From: Novipirellula galeiformis
GTDB lineage: Bacteria; Planctomycetota; Planctomycetia; Pirellulales; Pirellulaceae
Direction: 5' to 3'
DNA length: 64,000 nt
NCBI RefSeq assembly: GCF_007860095.1
Contig: NZ_SJPT01000002.1
Coordinates: 496,001-560,000 of the forward strand
Positions 1 through 9,072 of the stretch are shown here, piece after piece. Positions within the stretch are counted from its first letter, which is position 1; the number at the start of each line of letters is the position of its first letter. The notes beneath the pieces were generated by a model, which worked only from the letters and a program-made list of their open reading frames with translations, was not told the origin of the DNA and did not search any database. A program made the translations under genes and the position numbers.

Positions 1-97
1 GACGAGATTCCAGCCTGTAGAGCAAAGTTCGATTCCGTCCGCCAATTTGTGCGGCGCATTTATCCATTGTTTTCGACGATCAATCAAAGGTAGGCCA

Positions 98-1030
98 ATG
101 TCAACTTACAAACGTGTGTCCCGTTCGTATCCTCTCAGCACACGCGGCTTTACGCTTGTCGAGTTGCTGGTGGTGATCGCCATCATCGGAGTTTTGGTTG
201 GATTGCTGCTGCCCGCCGTGCAAGCGGCCCGCGAAGCCGCTCGACGGATGAGCTGCACGAATAATTTCAAGCAGATCGGGTTGGCATTGCATAACTACCA
301 CGACACCTTTTTAAGACTGCCACCTGGGCTCGTTGATGATTCAAGCACCCAATCCAGCGCAACGGCGGGCTGGGGTTGGATGGTCGCTATCTTGCCTGGC
401 GTGGAACAGTCGGCTTTGTACGATGCAATGGAAGTCAGCACAAAGACGCTCAATCAACATCGGGGCAGCACCAGCGAGACGGTGACGACGGTACAGACAA
501 CCACACCATTGCCTGTCTTCGAATGCCCGTCGGATCCAGGGCCGAGTATCAATACAAAGCGTGGCGGGCACGCAAAAACCAACTATGTCGGCGTCTTTGG
601 CAGCGGTTATTCGACCTCCAGCGCCGGGGGCGGTTATCACGACAGCAACGCCAAAAGCTCGCAGTTTAATGGGCTGTTTGCAGGCAACAGCAAGGTCCGC
701 TTCCGAGACATTCTCGACGGACTCAGCAATACGTTCGCCGTTGGCGAAGTGGAATCGCTGAATAAGAATGCCGGCGTTTGGGTAGGTAACTTTGGTGCCA
801 ATCGTTGGGGCGGCGTCTACTTCGACGCTCGAATCGGGGCGCTGATCAACGCCACGTCTGGGACGAATCCAAGTTGGGCGAGTACGGCAAACTTTAGTAG
901 CTGGCATCCCGGTGGCTGCCATTTTGTTAAGGCGGATGGATCGGTTGGGTTCGTGACTGAGAACATCGATGGTCGCACGTATGAGAATCTCGCCAGCCGC
1001 AACGACGGCAACGTGATCGGCGAATATTAG
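98..1030 (+). CDS. DUF1559 prepilin-like protein
   Basis: Planctomycete-type DUF1559 protein of 310 residues. A basic leader (residues 1-17) ends at Gly17-Phe18 and is followed by a type IV prepilin processing signal (GFTLVELL, Glu22) and a hydrophobic helix, so it should be cleaved by a prepilin peptidase and anchored by the helix. The motif QAAREAARRMSC just after the helix and a C-terminal W-H-P-G-G...ADGSV segment are hallmarks of the family. The start at 98 has AAAGG upstream; an in-frame ATG at 47 would add 17 unlikely residues. The exact role is unknown; a pseudopilin or surface role is inferred from the leader. The next gene starts 10 bases downstream. Confidence 0.93.
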   Translation: MSTYKRVSRSYPLSTRGFTLVELLVVIAIIGVLVGLLLPAVQAAREAARRMSCTNNFKQIGLALHNYHDTFLRLPPGLVDDSSTQSSATAGWGWMVAILPGVEQSALYDAMEVSTKTLNQHRGSTSETVTTVQTTTPLPVFECPSDPGPSINTKRGGHAKTNYVGVFGSGYSTSSAGGGYHDSNAKSSQFNGLFAGNSKVRFRDILDGLSNTFAVGEVESLNKNAGVWVGNFGANRWGGVYFDARIGALINATSGTNPSWASTANFSSWHPGGCHFVKADGSVGFVTENIDGRTYENLASRNDGNVIGEY

Positions 1031-1040
1031 GACCCGACTG

Positions 1041-1865
1041 ATGATGAACCGTGAATTTGCGTCGCAGCAACAGAACAGCCGGCAAGCGGACGCTGCGTTG
1101 GGGGTTTTATGTTGGCAGGAAGCGGGTTGTCCCCGTGGCCTGCAACAGCTCGAAATGCTGGTCGGTAACAGCACTAACGCCGATTCCTACAACTGTCCCG
1201 TGTTGTTTCGTCGGGTGCCGGGCGCCAATATGCAATCGGTGGTCCTGAAGCCCGATCCTCGGATCGTGCAAGCGATGATCGGGGTCGCCCAGGAGTTAAT
1301 CGATTGTGGAGCCACGGCAATCACAACCAGCTGTGGATTCAATGCAATCTTCCAGCAAGAACTTGCTGCTGCCTTGAACGTTCCGGTGTTCACGTCAAGC
1401 CTGCTTCAAATTCCTTTCATCCGTTCGATATTGGGCGCCGACAAAGGAATTGCCGTGATCACGGCTAGCGGCAGTTCGTTGACCTCGCGGCATTTTGAAA
1501 GCGTCGGGGTGCACAGCATGCAGGGCCTCGAAGTGATCGGTTTGGAAGACAACGAACAATGGAACAAGATCATTTTCTCACCCGAAGAAGAAATCGATAT
1601 TGACCTATTTCGCAGGGACCTAGTGCGGCTGGCATGCCGCGTTGCCGAACCAGGGCGAATTGGCGCGTTCCTGCTCGAATGCACCGACCTGCCGCCGTTT
1701 GCAAACGAGATTCGTCAGGCGACAGGGTTGCCCGTTTTCGACTTCATTTCGATGTCCAATCACGCGTTCCAGGCCACGAGTTGGAGTGCCCCCGTCGTTG
1801 CAATGCGTGACGGGTCGGTTTCGCCGAGAGCCACCACGAACGATCCCGCAGCCTGCCGAACGTAA
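1041..1865 (+). CDS. Aspartate/glutamate racemase-family protein
   Basis: A 274-residue protein of the Asp/Glu/hydantoin racemase superfamily, which works by a two-cysteine acid-base mechanism. Both candidate catalytic cysteines are visible: Cys98 in TTSCGF and Cys214 in LLECTDLPPF, the expected spacing for the two pseudo-symmetric halves. No signal peptide is seen, so it is probably cytoplasmic. The substrate cannot be told from sequence; members include racemases, decarboxylases and maleate isomerases. It starts 10 bases after the DUF1559 gene with AGGA upstream, and may be co-transcribed with it by chance of position rather than function. Confidence 0.8.
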   Translation: MMNREFASQQQNSRQADAALGVLCWQEAGCPRGLQQLEMLVGNSTNADSYNCPVLFRRVPGANMQSVVLKPDPRIVQAMIGVAQELIDCGATAITTSCGFNAIFQQELAAALNVPVFTSSLLQIPFIRSILGADKGIAVITASGSSLTSRHFESVGVHSMQGLEVIGLEDNEQWNKIIFSPEEEIDIDLFRRDLVRLACRVAEPGRIGAFLLECTDLPPFANEIRQATGLPVFDFISMSNHAFQATSWSAPVVAMRDGSVSPRATTNDPAACRT

Positions 1866-1903
1866 CATCCACGCAATTTACTGAACAACAAAAAGTCTTC
1901 CCG

Positions 1904-3142
1904 ATGGTTAACCAGAGAAACAATCATCCGCTATTCGCTGCGGTCGCCCTACTGGCGTGCTACCTGTCATCGCCCGCGGTCGCAGCGGAATTGAACGTCA
2001 CGGACTTCAATTTTGAAGGAGAGTATGGCTCGGCGGGTGCATCGCTTGAAAAGTTGGGCAGCAACCATTTCTTGATCCACTTGAAATCGGTACCGGAAGA
2101 ACCGCGTTGGACGAACATGGTTCAGTTCATCATCCAAAGCAACGCAAAAGGGAATGCGTTACAGATCGATTTAGAGGTTCCCTCATCCGCCTCGGGGCTG
2201 AACGAAAAGGGCGTGCGGGGCTTCGTCAGTTGGTCAGCGGATCAACAAGAATGGAGTCCCGTTCCGCGGACGGTCATCGAGCGTGACGGCAAAAAATACG
2301 TCAGCTTGGTCTTCCCTGAATTCACACAAGACAAAATCTATGTCGGTGGTGAGGTTCCGCTGTCCTACGAACGCTGCGTTGCACTCCTGCAGGAGTTTAA
2401 ACAACATTCCGATGCCCAACTGCACGAAATCGGGAAGTCCGCGGAAGGCAGGGCGATCTACCGTCTAACGATTACCGACCCCAAAAGCCCAATGCCGCCC
2501 GCGAAACGGTGGGCACACCACTTCGTCAATCAACACTGCTACGAATACAACGCCCAATGGCGGATGATCGGCATGATCCGTTACTTATTGAGCGAAGCGG
2601 GTGCTGAATGTCGGCAAAAACATGTGTGGCACTTTGTCGTCCAGATGAATGTCGACGGCCCCGCATCGGGGTTGGGACGCGTCAATACGCAGGGCCGCGA
2701 CATGAATCGATCCTATTCGGCAAAAGGATCGGGCGTCGAGGAACAGGCGTTTGAATCGTTTGTCGTGCAACGCGACCTCGAGCGATTGATGGCTTCGGAA
2801 ACCCCGGTCACCACCACTTGGTCGATGCACACCTGGGATGGTCCGCTCGTCGAACCGATGGTCCGTCCCGGCTCCGACATGGGCACCAAGGTCGGCCCGT
2901 GGACGGAACTACGCGATATTTTGGCCGCGACGGATAAAGATGGGCAATTCAAAAAAATGTACAGCGCCATGTCGATGAAACTCACTCCAGCAACTTGGTG
3001 CAGTGGAACGTTTATCCAATTTGGAGTCTCCGCCTTTTGCTGCGAAGGGGGAGGTCACATCATGAATCTCGATGAAACGCTAAAAACCGGCGAAGTCCTC
3101 GCCAAGGCCCTGCATCAATTTTATGGCAAAGCCACTCCGTAA
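1904..3142 (+). CDS. Secreted M14-family zinc carboxypeptidase
   Basis: A 412-residue exported peptidase. Residues 1-28 form a signal peptide ending in AVAA. An N-terminal beta-rich domain (about 29-150) precedes the M14 catalytic domain, an architecture known from cytosolic-carboxypeptidase-like M14 enzymes. Zinc ligands are His211 and Glu214 in H-C-Y-E, with a later His in SMHTW. The substrate-binding motif QGRDMNRSY and a catalytic Glu in CCEGGGH are present. The active site therefore looks complete. Its likely role is trimming C-terminal residues from peptides outside the cytoplasm; the specificity is not predictable here. Confidence 0.85.
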   Translation: MVNQRNNHPLFAAVALLACYLSSPAVAAELNVTDFNFEGEYGSAGASLEKLGSNHFLIHLKSVPEEPRWTNMVQFIIQSNAKGNALQIDLEVPSSASGLNEKGVRGFVSWSADQQEWSPVPRTVIERDGKKYVSLVFPEFTQDKIYVGGEVPLSYERCVALLQEFKQHSDAQLHEIGKSAEGRAIYRLTITDPKSPMPPAKRWAHHFVNQHCYEYNAQWRMIGMIRYLLSEAGAECRQKHVWHFVVQMNVDGPASGLGRVNTQGRDMNRSYSAKGSGVEEQAFESFVVQRDLERLMASETPVTTTWSMHTWDGPLVEPMVRPGSDMGTKVGPWTELRDILAATDKDGQFKKMYSAMSMKLTPATWCSGTFIQFGVSAFCCEGGGHIMNLDETLKTGEVLAKALHQFYGKATP

Positions 3143-3312
3143 CCGGCGTTCGCTGATGCTTCATTCATAATTCCATCCTGCTCATGGCGTGCTTGCTTCA
3201 CGCCACGTCTTCCAACACCGAGACGCGTCTAATCCGTGCCAGCATCGATTCTCTATGAGAGTCTACGGTCGGGGCGAGACAGCGTCCGATTAACACCCCA
3301 AAGTTTCGATTC

Positions 3313-3705
3313 ATGAATTCTCCTAAGACCTTGTCCATTTTGTGTGCGGTGGTTGCCGCTTTTGTCGTTGGGTGCGGTGGCCGTAGCGATCAACCCGATC
3401 TTGGGCTCGTCACTGGGCTGGTTACCGTGGATGGCGCTCCCGCGGAAAGCTTGTTAGTGACGTTCATTCCTGAGAATGGGCGACCGTCGACGGGAGTGAC
3501 CAATGCCCAGGGGCAATATGAACTTGAGTACATCGGAGACAGCAAGGGGGCCAAGCTTGGCCATCATCTTGTACGGATTACGACGTTGGATATCGGGGAA
3601 CCCAATCGGCCAACGCGAGAGTTAATCTCTAGCAAGTACAACGCTCAATCGGAACTTACAGCAGAAGTTAAGGCCGAAGACAACAAAATCGACTTTGCCT
3701 TGTAA
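3313..3705 (+). CDS. Lipoprotein with carboxypeptidase-regulatory-like fold
   Basis: A 130-residue lipoprotein. The signal peptide ends in a lipobox, FVVGC, with Cys21 as the lipidated residue. The body reads as one beta-sandwich of the transthyretin/carboxypeptidase-regulatory type (GLVTVDGAPAES...TNAQGQYEL), common in planctomycetes, where such genes often sit near DUF1559 genes as here. No catalytic motif is visible and the function is unknown. It is separated from the upstream peptidase by about 170 bases that hold no gene. Confidence 0.8.
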   Translation: MNSPKTLSILCAVVAAFVVGCGGRSDQPDLGLVTGLVTVDGAPAESLLVTFIPENGRPSTGVTNAQGQYELEYIGDSKGAKLGHHLVRITTLDIGEPNRPTRELISSKYNAQSELTAEVKAEDNKIDFAL

Positions 3706-3995
3706 ATCGCCCCGATCTATACTTGCGGGCTCATGGCCTCCGCACTGGCGGATGCAAATATAAACGACGCTGACGACTGCGTTTTCGTCTGTCGATTGTT
3801 TGCGACTTACCACTGACTCAGCCGAGGTCCTCTCACCGGTTCCGTTCATGGTCGGTTCGCCGCTCATTGGAACGCGTGATGGAGAGCGAAAGCGTTTGGC
3901 GACTGCAAGGCTGCACGTTGTGAGCGGACATATGACAGCGAAGTGGTTTCAGGTCGAGTCTCACGAGTCAGTGCGGTGGTTGGCGGGAGTTTGCG

Positions 3996-4481
3996 ATGGG
4001 AGCCAATAGGAGCGTATCCATTCGTGCCTTCGTCTCGTCCGACTCAGATGAATGTTTGCATCTGTTCCGCGACACCATCCATCGCGTCAATCTCCGTGAC
4101 TATTCGCCGGAGCAAATCAATGCTTGGGCGCCACCGGACGTCGACTTACTGACGTGGGCCCGACGTTTTGAAGATCGATTCGCCTATGTCGCATGCCAAG
4201 CAAAGATCATTGTCGGATTCATCGACATGACCCGCCTGGGGCACTTGGACCGTTTGTACGTGTCCGCCGATCACCAACGGCAAGGCATTGCTCGCGGTTT
4301 AGTAGAGCGAGTGCTACGCGATGCCGAGCAGCAAGGTTGCCAGTGCGTGAGGACCGAAGCGAGTATCACCGCGAAGCCATTCTTTGAGTCGATGGGGTTT
4401 GCCGTAATCAAACAACAACAAGTCGAGTGTCGCGGAGTGATGTTGACCAATTTTCAGATGAGGTTTTCTCGGCGCGCGTGA
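3996..4481 (+). CDS. GNAT-family N-acetyltransferase
   Basis: A 161-residue single-domain GNAT protein that should move an acetyl group from acetyl-CoA to an amine. The acetyl-CoA-binding motif A is clear: the strand LDRLYVSADHQ followed by the pyrophosphate loop QRQGIARGL. The C-terminal FFESMGF strand-turn is also typical. No signal peptide. The start at 3996 has GGGAG about eight bases upstream. The substrate is not predictable. About 290 gene-free bases separate it from the lipoprotein. Confidence 0.88.
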   Translation: MGANRSVSIRAFVSSDSDECLHLFRDTIHRVNLRDYSPEQINAWAPPDVDLLTWARRFEDRFAYVACQAKIIVGFIDMTRLGHLDRLYVSADHQRQGIARGLVERVLRDAEQQGCQCVRTEASITAKPFFESMGFAVIKQQQVECRGVMLTNFQMRFSRRA

Positions 4482-4799
4482 ACCATTTAGTTCACGGGGT
4501 GTCTTCGTCCCAAGCACTTGCCGTTCACTCATGCACTCTACCGAATCGTCGGTACAAACGGCCGTTCCGTTCGATTGCCTTGGTCATCGCCACGATCTTG
4601 TTTTTCGCTGGTGCGCATCGGGGGCGAGAAACGCGTCTCATTGGGACATGCGCCACGTCACTCAAGCTGGCCCTCTGCCTGAAGAAACCCTTGAATCAAC
4701 GTTCCTGTTGCCCCCTTCGATTCAAATGTTTCGCCAACCGCTCCTGTATGCGATAGACTCATGGGCAACGGTGTTCTTCCCTTTCACTCAGAGATTGAA

Positions 4800-5369
4800 A
4801 TGGCATGGCGACCCGAACACCTCGTAACATCAGGCCAACTCGACAACACACTGAACGGCTGGACCATCGGCTGGTTGGAACTTGATGGAATTGACGAGCG
4901 ATTGCAGTTAAAACTGGCTGGTAATTGTCACCCCGATCTGGCTGGGTGGAAGTTTCGCATCCACCGCACCGCTCCCGATCCGCCCAAACATTTTGGCAGT
5001 GACGAACCACCGGACTACTCGCTTCTCAGTCGCGATCAATCGGGGCACGTCGGCGATATCACGGCCGATCAGATGATCAAGCACTTCGAGCTCTCCATCG
5101 ACGAACTCGGTCAGCGTCTTCGGGAGGGCGAAAAACCTCCGTTCCAGTGGCGGAGATGTCTCTATTTGGAGTGGTACAGCAACCACAACGGCCGCGTCGT
5201 GATCCAAAGTACGCGATTGGAAGTCGAGCGGCTTGGCCAGCGAGCGTTTGAATTGACCGCCACGGAGTGGCGAGAACAGGCCTATCGAAACAGCGAAGAA
5301 ATGGACCACTTCTTGATGCAGCTTGATGATGCGATCGAAGATTCACCACCCGAGAGCGAAGATGCGTGA
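4800..5369 (+). CDS. Hypothetical protein, Trp/Glu-rich, soluble
   Basis: An unrecognised protein of 189 residues if it starts at 4800 (MAWRPEHL); an in-frame ATG at 4761 would add 13 residues. It has no signal peptide or membrane helix, is acidic, and ends in an Asp/Glu-rich tail. The middle contains PPFQWRRCLYLEWYSN and the sequence keeps a clear coding bias to its end, so it is very probably a real gene. Planctomycete genomes hold similar short proteins of unknown role. No function is proposed. Confidence 0.65.
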   Translation: MAWRPEHLVTSGQLDNTLNGWTIGWLELDGIDERLQLKLAGNCHPDLAGWKFRIHRTAPDPPKHFGSDEPPDYSLLSRDQSGHVGDITADQMIKHFELSIDELGQRLREGEKPPFQWRRCLYLEWYSNHNGRVVIQSTRLEVERLGQRAFELTATEWREQAYRNSEEMDHFLMQLDDAIEDSPPESEDA

Positions 5370-5492
5370 GCCTACGACGTTCAACTTCGGTGGCACATGC
5401 GGTGCGGGAGTTCGTCGAATCCGTCATGCCATTGCGTTAGCGACGATGGCCAAGATCGCTGCATGAAACCCGTGGGGAATACGCAGTGCTCG

Positions 5493-5515
5493 CCCCCCCC
5501 CTCCCCCCCCACCCC
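5493..5515. repeat. Poly-C tract
   Basis: A run of cytosines broken only by one T and one A, in the gap between the two small unknown genes. The complementary G-runs could form a quadruplex, and the tract is prone to length change. No gene is visible in the surrounding 5370-5692 gap. Confidence 0.8.
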
Positions 5516-5692
5516 GCTTTCCTGCCGATAGGAGTCGGGGAACTGGCTTAGCGTGCGGCAACACGGTTTACGGGGGATGCCTGCCTGACCCTATTGCAGG
5601 AGGAAGATTGGTATGTGGATTGCTCGGTGGCTATTGCGTCGCGGAAGTAAGGATCACTGCGACGATTGATCGACTCCACTGAGAAAGGTTCC

Positions 5693-5968
5693 ATGTTACG
5701 TCCTCTTTTTTTAATTCTGCTGTCCCTGGTTCTTACCATCACTGCTCCTCAAACTTCGGCATCGACCGGTTGGAGTCCCATTATCGTCCCCACCGGGGCT
5801 TATCGTGATCAGATTAAAGCCATGCCGATTCATCAACGACCAGGACGACCACTCCATGTGTATGGCAACACGGTTCGGCTTTTGGAACACTCCCGGCGAC
5901 ACGACGGACCCTCTCGCCCGCTTCGACAAATACTCTTCGGTTCGCCCACCCTACGTGTCCGCCGCTAA
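5693..5968 (+). CDS. Small secreted hypothetical protein
   Basis: A 91-residue protein starting at 5693 with GAGAAAGG a few bases upstream. It begins with a signal peptide of about 25 residues (MLRPLFLILLSLVLTIT...ASTG). The segment IIVPTGAYRDQIK...QRPGRPLHVYGNTVR resembles short exported planctomycete proteins that I recall as having a conserved RP-x-RPLHxYGNTVR motif. After that motif the sequence turns into low-complexity Arg/Ser-rich text, so the C-terminus may be frameshifted. Function unknown. Confidence 0.5.
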   Translation: MLRPLFLILLSLVLTITAPQTSASTGWSPIIVPTGAYRDQIKAMPIHQRPGRPLHVYGNTVRLLEHSRRHDGPSRPLRQILFGSPTLRVRR

Positions 5969-6138
5969 TCGTAAAGCGGCGAGGTGAACGCGGCACAGAC
6001 GCAGATGGCCGCGAAGCATGGGGGGGATAAGTCTTGCGGATGAATCGTTTGCGGGCATCTCGTCCGCCCACGACCAAACCGACGAGCGGCCGCGTGCGAG
6101 AACCCAAAATGAGGTCGAAGGATTCCTTCTAACCGGCT

Positions 6139-6182
6139 CAATCACCCATCGCATCACCCGTCGCATCACCCGTCGCATCAGC
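6139..6182. repeat. Short 12-bp tandem repeat
   Basis: About three and a half copies of a 12-base unit (gcatcacccgtc) in the gap between convergent genes. It is probably a slippage product; nothing suggests a coding role. Confidence 0.75.
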
Positions 6183-6199
6183 TGGGGCGATTGCGCACC

Positions 6200-6274
6200 T
6201 AGAGCATTTTTAGACCGGGAGCAGGGCCAGTTGAAACCGGCCCTGCATCCCGCGTCAATTTATTAAATGCTCTA
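6200..6274. repeat. 75-bp MITE-like inverted repeat
   Basis: A near-perfect palindrome. The ends are TAGAGCATTT and AAATGCTCTA, and the core GCAGGGCC (6221-6228) pairs with GGCCCTGC (6239-6246) around a 10-base loop. It lies 65 bases past the stop of the leftward hydrolase gene, so it could act as a terminator for that gene, but no U-tract follows. A small non-autonomous mobile element with terminal inverted repeats is the alternative. Confidence 0.65.
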
Positions 6275-6338
6275 TGCACGGGCACGTTTCAGACCGCATG
6301 CGGAAAGAGGAACCATCGGCCCAATCAAGGACGGCGGT

Positions 6339-8489
6339 TTAGGGTTTGACGCACCACTGGATGAGCTCTTTGACGTCCCGTTCCTCGGTTTCGACTCGTA
6401 ATTTATCCTTCGCGTGCTGCTCAACGAAGTCGAGAGATGCATTGATCTCAGCCTTTACAGCAGCGGTTCGCAAGTGGTTCCTTGGTTGCAACAGAGCGAC
6501 ACGTCGGGGTGTGATGCTGGCCAACAAATCGGGTAGATCGTAGGCTGATAATGCACCCGCCACCAACGAGTTGGCGTTCACGTCGTAATCTTTGTGCATC
6601 ACAATGCTCTGATAGTCCAACAGAGAATCAACGAGCACCAACCATCGAATCTCTTGTTCAAATGCGGCCGCATGCAACAAAGCGGGAGCGACATCCCCAA
6701 AGGCGACGGCTCCGATTTCGTCCGATTTTACGTCGTCACGATCCTGCAAAAACTTCAACACACGGACGGCATCTCCCGCATTGATACCAGCCACGCTCCG
6801 CCCCGACATCAACGCATTGAAAAAGGGTTGTACGGGAGCGTGTCCCTGCGTGGACCGGTAGGTTGTTTCGCCATATCCCAATAGGTCGGGGGCTGCGACG
6901 ACGTAGCCGCTTCGCACTAGCTCTTCGATCGTTCCGCCCGCAGCGGCGTCGGTGGTCTTTCCCTTGTCGTGCACATAGATAATAGCCGGCCGTGCGGTGG
7001 GTTGATCCGGAGCAAAGACCAGCGTGGGAATGATTGTCTGGCCCTCGCCGGGCACTCCCCATTTTTCGACATGGTAACCTTCTCGCTGGTATTGCCCCCG
7101 GAATACCGGAGCGATGGTCGGTTCGGGTTTGCGGTAGCCGGACAACTGTTCCGCCTCACGCACGGCCCGGGGCAGATGCTCCGACAATGCTTGGCGGCTA
7201 TCGTCTAGCTTCTTCAGCAGCGGCATCGCCTCTTGACGGTTGATACTGAAAACGGTCTCACTCTGAAGTGAGGTCGAAATCTGGCCCGTCTCGGTGACGG
7301 TCAATTCCGCTTCGCTCAAAAACGGATAGGCGTTTTCCTGGGCGCTTCCGGGTAGATCCAAAGACTTTTGAAAGAAGGCGTACGTGGCTTCGTTATTCTT
7401 CTTCGTAAAGCCATGTTCGAAATCGTCTTCGATTTGATCGAAATGCTCAGGATGGCCTAGGATATCAAAAGCCTGACGCACCTCTGCGGCCGTCTCACGC
7501 GCCCCCTGGATACTGAAGAAATCTCGTGTGGTGGTCACTTGAAGTGTTGGTTTTGGCGCTCGCACTTCAAGTAGATCCGCATGGTCGATGCCCAACAGCG
7601 GACCGTGATAAAAGACCTGCTCCGCGTCCTGAGGACCAATGGAACCCAACAACCGACTGGTGCTGGTGATGAAACCGGTGGGTGCCGCCGCGAGCACCCG
7701 CGGATCGACGGCGCCGATGTAGCTGGTTTGAGTGCCCCCTCCAGATAGCCCCGTGACACCGATGCGGGCCGGATCGACCTCGGGGCGGGTCGATAAGTAA
7801 TCAATCGCGCGAATACCGTCCCAGGTGAAATAGCGGGCAAGAGACCGTCCGGTCAGAAAACACTGAACCCCGGCATGGGAGTGCTCCTTAGTCGAAGAGC
7901 CCACGCTCGATTTGCCACGCTGGGGATCAAAGTACTGCAACCGTTCACCTTGTCCAAGCGGATCGATGGTGAACACCACAAATCCCTTATGGACTAGATT
8001 AAGAATCACGTTTTGGTAGATGTCGCGCCGGAATGCCTGAGTCGAATGTCCAATGACATCCAAGATCGCGGGACCACGACCGGTGTGCCCCTCGGGGATA
8101 AAGATCGCCCCCGTCACATGGAAATTCGGCATCGATTCAAAGACAATCTTTTCGACGCGGTAGCCATCCTTTTGGAGCGTACCGGTAACTCGAGGATTCA
8201 GTGGTGATCGAGCGGGCCAAGGACCAAGAATTTGATCGAGAGTTCGTCGCACCTTCGCCTGACGTTTTTCCCAAGCTTCGGCGCTCTTCAAATTGCCAAT
8301 CTCCGCTTCGCGTGTCGCCAGGCACGCACGGGTCAAGTCGTTCAGATGATGCACCATCATCAGGCCTGGATCGTTCCAATCGATCCAGCGTGGGGCGTTT
8401 TGGCGCCCACCGTCGAGAACGGTCAAATCCTCAACGGGCTGAGCCCCCAGTACAGATAGCAAGAGAAGGGAACAGAGGGTGTTAATCAT
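6339..8489 (-). CDS. Secreted tandem alpha/beta-hydrolase (acetylxylan-esterase-like)
   Basis: A 716-residue exported protein with two alpha/beta-hydrolase units. After a short signal peptide, the first unit (about 110-400) has the nucleophile elbow GLSGGG, an Asp-bearing strand near TTRDFFS and a candidate catalytic His in the FEHGF segment. This resembles planctomycete acetylxylan-esterase or dienelactone-hydrolase-like enzymes. The second unit (about 480-716) keeps the fold (YVHDKG, PDLLGYGET) but its elbow reads GAVAFGDVA with no serine, so it is probably catalytically dead. Likely role: deacylation of a polysaccharide or ester outside the cytoplasm. No close gene partner. Confidence 0.8.
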   Translation of the reverse strand: MINTLCSLLLLSVLGAQPVEDLTVLDGGRQNAPRWIDWNDPGLMMVHHLNDLTRACLATREAEIGNLKSAEAWEKRQAKVRRTLDQILGPWPARSPLNPRVTGTLQKDGYRVEKIVFESMPNFHVTGAIFIPEGHTGRGPAILDVIGHSTQAFRRDIYQNVILNLVHKGFVVFTIDPLGQGERLQYFDPQRGKSSVGSSTKEHSHAGVQCFLTGRSLARYFTWDGIRAIDYLSTRPEVDPARIGVTGLSGGGTQTSYIGAVDPRVLAAAPTGFITSTSRLLGSIGPQDAEQVFYHGPLLGIDHADLLEVRAPKPTLQVTTTRDFFSIQGARETAAEVRQAFDILGHPEHFDQIEDDFEHGFTKKNNEATYAFFQKSLDLPGSAQENAYPFLSEAELTVTETGQISTSLQSETVFSINRQEAMPLLKKLDDSRQALSEHLPRAVREAEQLSGYRKPEPTIAPVFRGQYQREGYHVEKWGVPGEGQTIIPTLVFAPDQPTARPAIIYVHDKGKTTDAAAGGTIEELVRSGYVVAAPDLLGYGETTYRSTQGHAPVQPFFNALMSGRSVAGINAGDAVRVLKFLQDRDDVKSDEIGAVAFGDVAPALLHAAAFEQEIRWLVLVDSLLDYQSIVMHKDYDVNANSLVAGALSAYDLPDLLASITPRRVALLQPRNHLRTAAVKAEINASLDFVEQHAKDKLRVETEERDVKELIQWCVKP

Positions 8490-9072
8490 AGAGGCAGCTC
8501 AAAGTCGGTAGGTTGGATCGTAATCTGGGGGGAATTTTAGCAGATTCAAGTGTCGCCTGGGACCAACCGACCAGAGACAGTCCACGTAGATGGGAAATTG
8601 GTATTCGAACCGGAGCGACCCAGGCAACGACCATCTCTACATCGGCTCATCACACCAAAGGCGTTAAACAACACAGCCCCGGGGCGGGGAACGCGCCTTA
8701 GTGCCCTCGAGTCACCTCTCAACGTTGGATCGAATTCCAGCAGGGGCACAGGACAACGCCAGAACCGGCTGCCGTCAAACCGTTTAGCAGCCAGCGCCCC
8801 CGCCTCCGTAGTCCTCGCCCTCAGTATCACAGCCTTGTGACCATGCCCCGACGCCGAGCAGGCAATATGCCGAAGTGCCCGACAGCACGCGAATCGGTAA
8901 CCGGCGGGAAGAAGTCGGACAACCATCCTCGCGTTTCGGTTGCCGACGCTAGGACACCCCACAATCTCTCCCCACAAGACGCACACCAACGGGGGAAACT
9001 CTCGTTACGGTCCAGGCAGCCCGCGCGAGATGTTCGTATGAGGTGTCAACATTAATCGCGCGAGTACGGTCG
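8490..9072. other. Gene-free gap
   Basis: About 580 bases between two leftward genes. Several overlapping frames are open on both strands, but none has a family motif, ribosome site or plausible protein composition. I see no RNA gene and no strong palindrome. Confidence 0.6.

Noticed and set aside
341-1174. Long minus-strand frame opposite the DUF1559 gene
   Set aside because: It is antisense to a well-supported gene and has no motif or plausible composition.
8598-8620. Minus-strand GGTTCGAAT resembling a tRNA T-loop
   Set aside because: The bases on either side cannot form the 5-bp T stem, and no acceptor or anticodon arm is found.
8546-8989. Minus-strand frame in the 8.5-9 kb gap
   Set aside because: Cys/Arg-rich, no motif, no ribosome site.
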